A DNA stretch of 64,000 bases. Origin: Klebsormidium nitens. Taxonomy: Eukaryota > Streptophyta > Klebsormidiophyceae > Klebsormidiales > Klebsormidiaceae. The notes below the pieces were generated by a model. It had not been told where the DNA came from, made no database searches, and saw nothing but the letters and a program-made list of their open reading frames with translations. Positions 33,001 through 43,249 of this stretch are shown here, piece by piece; within the stretch, counting starts at the first letter, position 1; each line of letters opens with the position of its first letter. The DNA lies in NCBI GenBank assembly GCA_000708835.1, contig DF237107.1:101479-165478 (forward strand), in the 5' to 3' direction. The position numbers and the translations under genes were made by a program.

Positions 33001-36000
33001 CGGTAAGAGGCCCGCAGCTGTTCGCAGATTCTCAAGGAAGAAAAGTCCAAGCCAAGGCAAACATAAGCTTCGACTTAACCTTGGGCTTCCTAACCCGGAG
33101 ATCTGCCCTCCAAGCTTCGCACGCCTCTCGCTTGAATCTGATTCTTAGGACCACGATGCACCGTCGGCAGTGCTTCCAGGACGGCCTTCTCGCGTTTCAA
33201 ACCGTTCGGTATTCAAAGTCGCCTTGTTTAAGCCGCAACTTCGTTCGGACTCCTTTGGCGTCCTCGCTGCGTCCGTCGTTGCATTCGGAGTTGTCATTTC
33301 TCTGACTGGCACTGAGAGTCCTATTGTGTCTTAAAATCCGGTCTATGTTAATTCCGCTATTTCAGCCCACGCTTAATTCTACCCCATTCTTACCTGTGTC
33401 CCGCTCCTTCACGTCCTTACGGCTCTTTTTGCGACCGTAGCCGGCATTGCGTACCTGTAACCTGTGGAGAAAGTTTAACGAACGGTAGGAGATGAAGCTC
33501 TTCTCTTCAAAGACCTACAGTATTATTGTATAGTGGATTGTGATTTTCAGATCTTCCTTGACCAAAACCCTCGGCGAAGGAATTAAGCCCGAACTTCCAA
33601 ACCTCTGAATCTGCAGGGGCTGAAGGCAACCTCGCCGCGACCGTCGCTGTCGGGAAACAATTTATAAAAGACGGGCGGTGAACCTTTTGCCGAGATCGTA
33701 GAGTAGGTTGGAAAACTGCGAGATCTCCTTGGCAAGGATTGATTACGATCTTCGGCCCAAACGTCCAAACCTCTGAATCTGGAGGCGTTGAAGGCATCCT
33801 GAGAACCGCAGTGCAGACGAGAATCTTCCAGACGTCCTCAGTTAAACCCCTCCAGCAAGAACCTTAAGCCTGATCCTCGAAACATTGAAATCCTGATATT
33901 CCAAAATCGCAGGCGCTGAAGGCATTCTCGCCGCGACCGTTGCCGGCATCGCATACACCGCGCGCGAGCCCCAGCGAGAGAGGGAGAAGTACGAAGCCAA
34001 GAGCGGCATTGAGCTCATTATCGTCATCTCATACTTTGTCTTCTTCGGGGCGATCCTGCCGTACCCACAGTGGGTCGAGATCGGGATAGGGAAGCTGATA
34101 CTGTTCAGCCTGGCGGTGATTTTCCTGCGGCGGACGCCCGTCGTGCTGCTGCTGAGCCCCTGGATCCCGGCGTTTGCGCGGCACAATGACCTGCGGGCAA
34201 CTCTGACTGAGGTAAGGCGGGAGAATCGGGAGAAAGCTCAAGCGGGACGCTTGTCGGAAAGGAAAGTTCGTCCTGATCGCCTCATTAAAGATTTCTAGCT
34301 GATTTAGAGCCTGTGAGTTCCAGCCTGGTGCGGCCGGACCGGACTCGCTTGTCGAAGCGAGTTCACGCAGCGTCTCTCCAGGAAGCGGAAGCCTTCGAGC
34401 TTTTGTAGACGGCCGTGAATACGTTCGCTTATGATCGTTGCCCGCCAATACTTGAGACCGAAGGGCAGCCGAAGCTCAGAGTTGTGGTCGAACTTCCCAA
34501 TCTAAGGAGGTTCTGAATGGGGAAAGTCTTCGGTTGATGACTTAGCTTCCTCCGCTCTTGCTGGAGTTCGACTGCCATACCAGCCACCTGGTAAAGCCGC
34601 CTTGCCGCGGCCGTAGCGACACGAAAGAAACGTGCGGACTTCCAATTCTTCCCGGGGGACTTTCTCCCCGCTGTTTCGACGCCCCCGGCGTTTGGCACCT
34701 CGTTTCCGGGAAATGGCACCCCCACTACTTTTTCATCCGGGGGGCGATTGAGCTGCTTCTCGGGGGGAGTTTGCGCCCCTCTTACGACCCCCGACGAGAG
34801 AGCACTCTGACAAAGGGCCACTGCCCATTTTCGTGATCAAGTCAGCCAACGTGCTGAGCAAACCCTGCGGACAAGTACTGTGCGTTGCGAGTGCCCATTT
34901 CTCTTGAACCTCGGAACTCCCGTCCCTCCAGGAACCGTTCGGCGGCTTCTACGGCCTTATCCTTTTTACGCAGCGGGCGCATTTATCGACCAGTTTACCG
35001 AGAAGATCTTGGAAGCAGAAACCGAGTACTACCCAATTTTCCCAGCTTTTGAAACCCTTCATTTTCAGGCCGCGTTCGGCGGCTTCTACGGCCCCATCGG
35101 CGTCGGCGCGCTCTTCTACGCGGCGGGCGCGTACTCCGAGCTGGGCGAGGACCGCGTCTTTGCGGTGGTCTCGTTCGTCGTGCTGACGTCAGTGATCGTC
35201 CACGGGCTGTCTGCCGCGCCCCTGTGCCTGACGGTGCACTACGCGCTCAAGCACTGGAACGAGGAACCGGTGCAGTCGACCGGGGGCGGGGTCACGGTGC
35301 CGCGGACACGGCACTGGCTGAAATACGGACAGTTCTGGGCGCACCTGTTCCACAGGTGGGGATGCCCCGAGTGTATTATGATCTCAGTTTTTCCCATGAA
35401 ATTCGTTTGCGAGCTGTAGCTGTCACAACCTGTAGGTTATCGAAGGCCCACCTATCCCGGGAATTGGGATGGTTGTGCTGTTTGGCATGTATTTAGCGAC
35501 GAGTGAGGTTCCCGCACACCCTTTATATTACCTCGATGAAATGCTGGTCAACTTCTTTCCACAGGTGGGTATGCGACATTGTTTGGCTCGTAGTAAGGAC
35601 GAGTGAGGTTTGCTTGCCTTTTTTTGATGGGCTGCTGGTAAACCGAGACGGACTCTGTTTGTGAACTGCTGGATTTCCAAAAAAAGGCCGCCGCGCTTTT
35701 CTCACAAATCCTAGATGCGCCTATAGAATTCAGTTGTGTAGATATCTGGACTTGTACTTTCCGATTGTCCGATAAGCTTGAGCAGATTTTTGGGGTTTTC
35801 CCTTTCTGATGGCGTTTTCAGGAGAGGGAGGGTAGAGGTCCGAGGTTCGTACCGAATGGATGTCGTCGACAGAAAGTGGGTCCGGCTGGGATTTGTAAAG
35901 ACGATTCTTTGGATGTCTCTGCAGGAACTTGAAGTACGATCATGAGCCAGATAGCGAGCCACCCATTGCCAGACACTCCATGGACGACGGCGACCAAGCC

Positions 36001-36003
36001 TGA
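30022..36003 (+). CDS. Na+/H+ antiporter, CPA1 family, paralog 2 (7 exons)
   Basis: Exons are 30022-30246, 30920-31179, 32048-32207, 32849-33002, 33913-34211, 35069-35355 and 35925-36003, giving 487 residues. Exons 1 to 5 have the same lengths and phases as paralog 1 (225, 260, 160, 154 and 299 bp), so the pair arose by gene duplication with introns in place. Shared landmarks are TLIPTDPVLAS, the ion-site stretch EAAVNDG, GAILPY, FYGPIGVGALFY and VIVHGLSAAPL. The last exon was found by matching paralog 1: YEHEPEHQPPIAR in paralog 1 corresponds to YDHEPDSEPPIAR here. Without it the frame would run to a stop at 35419. Compared with paralog 1, the segment before the ND motif has EAA instead of ESA. 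The function is proton-coupled Na+ or K+ exchange. The membrane in which it works is not evident. Confidence 0.9.
32610..32905 (+). repeat. Tandem duplication in antiporter 2 intron 3 with a pseudo-copy of exon 4
   Basis: The real exon 4 start at 32849 (ATTCTGCTGGGCATCGTG) is preceded about 177 bp upstream, at 32672, by ATTCTGTTGGGCATCGTG. Both continue with a GG-rich cysteine-containing match (ILLGIV-type, then CCGGFW in place of CYGGFC). The upstream flank (GCAAG...ATCAGAA...TAGA) is also shared. The copy has ACAT instead of an AG acceptor, so it cannot splice normally. Confidence 0.85.
33420..33965 (+). repeat. Multiple decayed copies of the exon 5 acceptor region in antiporter 2 intron 4
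   Basis: The real exon 5 begins at 33913 (GCGCTGAAGGCATTCTCGCC). Similar segments begin at 33617 (GGGCTGAAGGCAACCTCGCC) and 33785 (GCGTTGAAGGCATCCTGAGA). A further piece at 33431-33454 matches the following GCGACCGTTGCCGGCAT. Copies share the upstream motif CCAAACCTCTGAATCT. The 33785 copy has GAG in place of CAG before it and an in-frame TGA. Confidence 0.8.
34931..35130 (+). repeat. Pseudo-copy of antiporter 2 exon 6 inside intron 5
   Basis: A copy 138 bp upstream of the real exon start (35069) contains the exact stretch GTTCGGCGGCTTCTACGGCC. It then continues as ACGCAGCGGGCGCAT, matching ACGCGGCGGGCGCGT after a deletion of about 10 bases that shifts the frame. It is preceded by CTCCAG, a usable acceptor, but no donor is conserved. 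Confidence 0.85.
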
Positions 36004-36861
36004 GATGGTCATGAGTTTTGGATGCGGGCTTCCGCTGGAAAGCGGCCGGGTTGTATTGTACGGTTTCAAAAGCATTGCATATGCGCGCATGCGTTGACAG
36101 CTAGGTAGTCGCCCAATTTTTTGTCCTCGTAGCTCGGGACCGGACTAGTTTTTTCCAACAAGAGAACGCGAGCTCCAGCGCCATTGTTAGTCATTGTCGA
36201 AGAGAACATGCAGTACTGATTGCGGTTGTTGTACACTCGAAGAGGTTAAGTTGAGAGAAAACGCTCGTAGATACGATGTAAGTGGCATGACGGGCACAAA
36301 CAGCACGGACAGGAAGCAACGACAATCATTCCCAAGCTTTGTTTGTTTGCAGCTAGCTATTGAGGTTTGAGCCGGAAAGTCTGGCTGAGTCGGAAGCAGC
36401 TAGTGTAAGGATCGCGAGCAATAGGTGAACGCGCGCGATAGATTGTAGCCAAGGACTTGACACTGGTCCAGTAGCTCCATTTTTTTAATCGCATGTGTGA
36501 AAACTTGAAGCAAGGAAATGAAACGTTTTGCGGACAGGTATATCACGGATTGGAGGGTCCTGCATATCCGCATCATTGGCTCGAAAGCTGTCCGGATGGA
36601 CTGATTTCACAAATCTAAAATGTTTTTTAAAATTCATTACGTCAATGTCGATATCGGACGGGTACCGAGCCGTCATCCCACGTCCCAGGCTGATTATCTT
36701 ACTAATCCTAAGTGTCACTGCTTGTACTTTCGAGTCTGTCCCACTGCAGTTGCAGCGCAAGCCTCAACCACCTTCTACTACCTACTAGTACGTACTTGTA
36801 GTTAGCATCTGGTGCTGATCTGAGAGGCATCGTCCGATCCAGTAAGTGAAACCCACGGTAC
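36004..36861. other. Intergenic, downstream of antiporter 2
   Basis: Presumed 3' flank. No gene, RNA or notable repeat is recognised apart from CTACTAGTACGTACTTGTAG-like palindromic sequence near 36775-36800. Confidence 0.4.
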
Positions 36862-36865
36862 TGAT

Positions 36866-37561
36866 GGGATAGTATCAATCCAGGCCGGCCTGGATCCAGG
36901 CCCGCAATCTCCGGATGGTCCGGGCCGTCGATAACACGGTCCTACCGAGTTCCGACAGCCTCAGGCTAAAAGTCTCAGCCTCACAACCCTGCCCCGGTTC
37001 CCGGGACTGGCCCGCAATCTCCCAGTGGAGGCCGTACTACCGGTACTATTGATTTCTCTGGTATTTGTGTAACTGTGTTTATTAAGCTATACCTGTAACT
37101 GTCACTGTTAAACAATAATGTTACCTGGAACTGTAACATTTACTGTAACTGTGCCGTAACTGTAACTGTAACTGTAACTGTAACTGAATGATGAAATTAA
37201 AACCCAACTGAGAGCGCAGTGGAAATTGTGACTGTACAATTTACATGTGAATCAGGTTTAGGTAACTGTACCTGTACAGTAATTTTGACGTGAATTTGAC
37301 GTAGATTTGAAATGTTAACCGGGTAGAACGTGGCTAGCAGTGCTAGACCATAGGTTATTGAACTTGTTAGCTGAGACCTGAGTACCCGGTAGAACTGCCG
37401 GCCAGTCCCGGGAACCAGGGCAACTTCGGCTGAAAATATTAGCCTGAAAGTTGTCGGGACTTGGAGGGTCTGGCAGGACCGTGTTATCGACGGCCTGGAT
37501 TATCCGGAGATTGCGGGCCTGGAATCCTGGATCCAGGCCGGCCTGGATTGATACTATTCCC
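36866..37561. mobile_element. Foldback/MITE-like non-autonomous element with long terminal inverted repeats
   Basis: The left end starts GGGATAGTATCAATCCAGG. The right end, read on the other strand, starts GGGAATAGTATCAATCCAGG. Similarity continues for roughly 180 bp into each arm (to about 37050 and from about 37375), with shared blocks such as CGTCGATAACACGGTCCT and GGTTCCCGGGACTGGCC. The 4-bp sequence TGAT flanks both ends (36862-36865 and 37562-37565), a candidate target-site duplication. The interior is non-coding and includes a TGTAAC microsatellite. No transposase is present. Confidence 0.88.
37066..37200 (+). repeat. (TGTAAC)n microsatellite within the foldback element
   Basis: Imperfect and then perfect TGTAAC units lie in the loop of the element, including at least four uninterrupted units near 37157-37186. 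Confidence 0.85.
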
Positions 37562-37565
37562 TGAT

Positions 37566-38328
37566 TGCCGCGCTGCCGGCCCTTTAGTCGCACTCATATA
37601 AACCCATATGGTCCCGCATTTACTCCATCCGTTCCTGTGACAGCGTGAAGTAAGTACGGCCGAGCGGACTTGTCGCCGTCACGACAAATGTCGCATCATC
37701 GTGGTGTCGTCGATATTCACAGTAATAGCTCTTCTTTCCAGCCGCAATCTGGCAGCTGGGCTGCGCATAGCTTATATGTATGTGTAGCGGGAGGCCCTGC
37801 AGTACCCCGGTGGCCGGGCATGCATGGATGGGCCTAGTGGGGCTCTGGAGCAGTGGAGTCTGTAGAATGTGCCCCTGCGTGGGGCGACCTGAGGCTGAAC
37901 GGTGATCTGCTAAACGTTAGTTACGTGACCCAACACTCCAAAACCTGTGTTCCCAACTGCTTATCAATAAGACCCCATCTTGCATCGCGTTGTTAAATCA
38001 GCATTTGCTGCTCAATCCGTCAGGAAGTCTCTCAGAAGCAGGCACATGCAGCAGAAAAGTAAAGTCACCTGCAGGTGGGTCGGAAACTTTACTTCAGTTG
38101 CTTATCCGATCCCTTTCGTATGCGAGCTGGTGCACAGAATTGCACAGAAAGAAGACTTGCATTCCAACTTTCACAAGGTGAAGAACTGCCAGGCTTCAAA
38201 TCAGCATTCAGGAATTACCGTACGGTAGCGCTCTTTTCTCTTAGCACGTTGTTTGATACAAGGAGCTAGCTGCTTTCGGGCGCCACCAGATACTGTCGCA
38301 CACCCGTTGCACATAGCTCAAAGTCACA
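37566..38328. other. Intergenic upstream of carbonic anhydrase
   Basis: Probable promoter and leader of the carbonic anhydrase gene. No independent gene is recognised. Confidence 0.4.
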
Positions 38329-41300
38329 ATGGCGAGGCATTCTGTTCAACAGTCACGGGTCGGGGGCTTGCTACTTCCTGCCCTAGTCGCGGCCTTGTTC
38401 TTTGCTGGTCCAGGTGAGGGACGTAGGTCTTTTGTTAGACCCGGTGCTGTCTACCTTGTTCTTGGTTGCGAGTCCTGCCTATTTCTATTCGACTCCAAGT
38501 ACCTGACTCAGGAAGCTGAAGTGAACAAGAGCTACACTGTACCGAGCTGGTGGCGAGGCTAGCTGAAGTGGTTGATCAAGGGGCTACCTGCAGACTGTAC
38601 AAGTTTGGAGGTCTTGTGGATTCCACATTATCTGTGCCCAGAATAGAAATGTTGTACTTCGTATTGCCCAAAGTGAAGTCATGCAGCTGCGCATCTTGTT
38701 TGGAATCCAGACCATTGCAGGCGACCATTGTTGCCTCACAAGAGAAGACCAGTTTGTTGAGACTGTGCCTGGTCAGAAGTTCGCAAAAGCAGATGCCAAC
38801 GACAGAAGGTCAGCGCTTCTTCTCTGTGGCATAAGCACCCACTTTGAAGGGCAGTCTCAAAGAACTCTAACATTATAAAGTGCTTGTGCCCAGAAGAAAA
38901 CATCTGCTGACCTCAGCGGATGGTGAGCTAAGCTACCTGTTTGCAACTCCGTTTTCACAGTCTTGGGAGCTGAAGAACTTGCTTTCAACCACACGCTCGG
39001 AGGCGTCGACTGGCCTTACATCCCTGGACTCAACGCCTCCCTGTGCGGCACTGGCACGGTAAGCAGAAACGCTTCTGTCTCCTAAGTTGCTCGAGAAGAG
39101 ATAAGGCAGATCAACCGGGAAGAGAGCACCACAACTAGACGTCAAGCAAGGCTTGACTGACGGGTTTGCAATCTGGGATGTTGAGTAAGATGACATGGCC
39201 CGTCGCTGTGAAGGAGTCTGCTCCACACATTTGCAAAGAGCCGTTGTCTGCCGCTTTCGTGTTACGGGCGATTGTCTTCAAGATTGGTATTTTCTGTACT
39301 CAGGAAAACAACGGGTTTTCCTGGTGATCTGGAATCAAGTAAACCTGCTACCTTGCAGTGCAGAAGGTTGTAGCGACCCTGAAATAGCCTGCACTCTCTG
39401 CCTGTAGAAGGGGGGTAGTACCTCTGGGGACTAGTTTGTTTTTCTGGTAAATGGCATGTAAGATGCTCTTTCAGATTCCTTGGCATCGTAAAACTACTCG
39501 TGATAACAATAATAACACTAATTGTTTGCTGGGCCAGTCAAAGCGTCTCCGTCTATCTACGAGTGGGATGCCCCTAACTTGAAGCACGTGTTGAAACGCT
39601 TTTCCGGCGTTTAAGACAGTCCGAGCTGCCAGAGGATCATGTACCTCCCCCCTTGAGAAGCTGGCACCGATGTTACACCGATCTAGCAACTTTTTACAGC
39701 ATAGAAAGAGTTTTTCTTCTCTTCGACATTCTGGAGCATCTTCAGCCCACATCGTCGTATCTCCTTTGCAATCCTTTTGTCCTACTTACGACATTGTTGC
39801 TTATGCTCACATTGACTGCTGCAGATGCAATCGCCGCTGAACATCATTCCGGGCAACACGACGACCGCCTCGACTTTGACTGCCCTGAACCTCTCATATG
39901 CGACGAACGTGAGCCTTCTCAACGTCACAAACGAGGGAGATGTCGTGGAGGTAAGCCACATGGTCCGAGTCTAGTTTCACATTTCTATAACCACTGTGCC
40001 TCCGACAAAAGTTGTCAAACGCAGCTGCTGTCGCGTGTAGGACGATTTTAGCGATTGACGGCCTGACTGCTCTCGTGGGCGTTCTGAGCGAAGTCTTCCG
40101 CCATAATCTGCACGGTGTCGATCCGCTCCATAGACGAGTCTTCCGCAGATTGGGCACGAACCCGCACTTACTTGCCGGTAGGCACATAATCCGATAGTCC
40201 CCGCTCGTTTGGGCAGGTTGTACTTCTCAAGCTATGTGCGATCTTGACCAGAATTTTAGAACTCGGGCCTGTTCCTAACCATTTCTGCCCTGCTGGAGAA
40301 TGCCTCGTACCTACTTGGAATCCATCCCCTGGCTCAAGTCTGCCATGAATGCATCTCTTTCTGCGTCGTTTGGCAGTCTGTTCGGAAAGAGATATTCATT
40401 GCTTAGTCCAATGATTGACTTCCGGCTCTCTGAATCGCAGCTGGTGATCAGCAGTGGCAACAACAGCGTCAAGTTGCCGCCCAGCATTTACAGCACGACC
40501 AACGGGTCCGGCCTCGTCTTGCAACAGTTCCACTTTCACACGCCAAGGTGAAAATTTTGATGCGTTCATTCCTCTGGCCGCTTAGGCTTTTCAAAGGACG
40601 CACCGCAAATTGGTCACTCATTGAGCGGGGAACCGAACACCTCATCTGGGTTGAAACACAAATATATGATCTTGCCACAACATTGCAGGTATTATTGCCC
40701 AAGCACGGCAACGGAAACTTCGCTTGTCTGTCCGATATACCGTTCATCGGACGAATGATGCGAAAGCAAGTCTTAAATGAGCGAAAGCAGCGAGATGATC
40801 CGACGCCGACCCTGTTCGTCGGCGCTCTCGTTTCGTTGCCGTGTTGCACCGTTACCCGCGTTGGATATCACTTAGATTAGACAAAGACGACGGAATCAGT
40901 GAGGCGACATGCCACCGTCACGATCCAGCAAGCCGATTACGACTCTTTCTTCGTGCACAGGGCGGACTGTGCATGCAATGAATCGTGCAAGCGGCCAATC
41001 CCCTTCTTTCCGTTCTCTTCCGGTGACTCCGGCGGGTTCGGACGCTTTCGCACCTCTCACCACCCTTCGCGATGATTCGCAGTTTTCCAAAGCCTGCAAT
41101 CGGAAGGCTTGCTTTGTAGGGGCAGGTCTCACCCTAAGTTGTTGCTTCCGTTTGCAGCGAGCACATGTTTGACGGCATCTTCTACGCCGCCGAGATGCAC
41201 TTCGTGCACAAGGACAGCGTCACGGGACAGCAGGCGGTGGTGGCCGTTCTGCTGAAACTGGACCCCACGGACACGCGCAATCCGGACCTCGACAAGTTTC

Positions 41301-43249
41301 TGCCCTTCACTCCCAACAACTACACCGGGGTACAGCAGGTGGGTCTCTTATCACGCTTTGTTGGAAGCCTTACGAGGATAAACAACATGTGGGCGATTCT
41401 GCAGATTCGCAGTTTTGACAATTCATGTCCGGTTGTCTCCAATCTGTTACAATCGTGGAGTTCAAAACTTGGAAGGATCTAATACTTCTTAGCTTCTGCC
41501 CGGCACTCCCAACAACCACACCGCGGTGAGTCTCTCTCATCACGCTTTGTTGGAAGCCTTACGAGGATAAACAACATGCGGGCGGGTTTGCAGAGTTGTC
41601 CGTTTGACAAGTCATGTCCGGCTGTCTTTCGTTAAGGAAGCTTCTGCTCTGATGTGGTGATCGTGAATCCCAAAAGGGCATGCGTCAGCTTTGCGCCGCT
41701 GATGACGTGAGCATCGAGAGATGTGCGGTGCTTTCGGATAGCGTCTGGCCTTCGGAGTGCACCAGGCAGCAGGCAACACCTCCAGCTGTTTGCGAGATAA
41801 TCGCGCAAGCCACGTGGGTCAGAAGTTTCCTTGGAAACGGACACGTGGCACACGTCCTTGTTCCCACAGGCGCCTGCGAGTTGCATCATTTCCTAGCCGG
41901 AAGACGGATGTCTTTCAAGGGATTTGAAAAAACAAAGCTTTTTGTATCTCCATCTTCTGCGTGCTCACTTTGAACAATCTATCAGCTTAACCTCTATCCG
42001 TGCAGACTACTTCAAGCAACGTGGCGAAACGGGTTAAGACATTAAATCAACATGCGAGGCCTTGCGAGAAACGTCACGGTGGCTAAACGGGAAGCACCTA
42101 ACCTGGGTTAAGAATTTAATCCTCGTCCGAGCAGGCTCCCGCTAACAGCACGCTGAACCTGACCAACCTGTTCCCGAGCAACTCCAGCTACTGGTATTAC
42201 AACGGCAGCCTGACCACCCCCCCGTGCACGCAGAACGTGCTCTGGTTAATCTTCCAGAACCCCCTAACCTTCTCAGTTAGCCAGCTCCTCACGGTCAGTG
42301 CCGACTCACTCAAACGACTAATTATTTCCTCTACTTCACACGTGCTTCAGTCTTGATCAATCTTGTTCACAAACTCGCAAAGGTTTCGAATCTTCTTATG
42401 TGCCCAGCTTGTGGTGGTGGTTAAAGTTCCACCAGCACTCGTTTTGTGAGCCTCCAATCACGTGCGCTAGTGCCCTCGATATACCTACGTCTCGAAGCTT
42501 CTGCTAGCCTGTGTCTCACTTGGCCGGCTCGCGCGTTTGACCCTCCTCAAGTGTTGTTGTCGTCTCATCTCTGCCAGTTTCCCCGGTTTGCCTGCGCTTA
42601 TGTACATGCTTTCGTACCTTTTTCGGGTTAACATCTTCCGAGCAGCTACGTTTTTGGGCTTGTCAACCCTTGCAGGTTTCTGTCGGCCCTTCGATACCTT
42701 CGAGTCCAAGTTATCTATCCTTGTACATCTTCCGTTTCGATTGCTTGTAACGACACGCTTTCTCTGAAACGGGCCATTAGCCAAAGTTGTGTGTTGTTGA
42801 TTGGAAGCTGGCGTTTGTGTCATACTCTTAGGAGCTTAGCTGATAACTCAGCAAAGGGCTCCAGTTGATGATATAAACCAAGCGCATTTGCAAGTGTGTC
42901 CTGCTGGGATCACTATGCTCGCTTGAACTGCGGGGTTTCATAAGCTTCTCAATCATTAACCCCACACGCATGCTGAAATTTCAGGACATGATGTCGACTT
43001 CCAATCTTTCGCTTCCTACTTTTGTTCGCTTTTATCTTTCGTGGCATGCTAGGTATATCAGAAATTATAGCATATTGATTTCTTCAAAGGTCGTGCCATA
43101 TCAAAGGTCGAAGGAGTTGTTACAATGTTGACACCTGTGATGCCGGACTGCAGTTGGAAGTTGCCAATGCTGGCGGAGATGGGGCTCGCGCCGACAACCG
43201 CCTCGTTCAGCTTTTGAACTCCCGCACGGTGTCGGTGTTCCGGGGTTGA
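38329..43249 (+). CDS. Secreted alpha-carbonic anhydrase (7 exons)
   Basis: Exons are 38329-38413, 38961-39058, 39825-39950, 40441-40547, 41158-41338, 42135-42293 and 43154-43249, giving 283 residues with every phase matching. The product hydrates CO2 to bicarbonate with a zinc ion. The N-terminus (Arg/Gln-rich, then GLLLPALVAALFFAGPVLGA) is a signal peptide, so the enzyme works in the secretory route, periplasmic space or an organelle reached through it. Family motifs are GGVDWP, CGTGT-MQSPLNI, QFHFHTPSEH (zinc ligands His134 and His136), AEMHFVH (third ligand His153), YWYYNGSLTTPPCTQNV and the C-terminal NRLVQLLNSRTV. Many N-x-S/T sequons support passage through the ER. The exon 6 donor is GTCAGT. 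A role in a carbon-concentrating or pH function is plausible but not shown. Confidence 0.93.
41298..41640 (+). repeat. Tandem duplication across the exon 5 donor of carbonic anhydrase
   Basis: The end of exon 5 with its donor and about 115 bases of intron is repeated about 200 bp downstream. Shared stretches include CATCACGCTTTGTTGGAAGC and CTTACGAGGATAAACAACAT. The copied exon end reads CTGCCCGGCACTCCCAACAAC against CTGCCCTTCACTCCCAACAAC and ends in GGTGAG. The second unit is a free-standing pseudo-exon end without a start. Confidence 0.92.

Noticed and set aside
35356-35419. Read-through end of antiporter 2 (HRWGCPEC... to a stop at 35419)
   Set aside because: A distal exon at 35925-36003 matches the C-terminus of paralog 1 in sequence and phase, so splicing is far more likely.
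40300-40440. Open sequence upstream of carbonic anhydrase exon 4 (MPRTYLES...)
   Set aside because: Including it breaks the phase with exon 3 and inserts about 47 residues between conserved strands. The acceptor at 40440 fits frame and family alignment.
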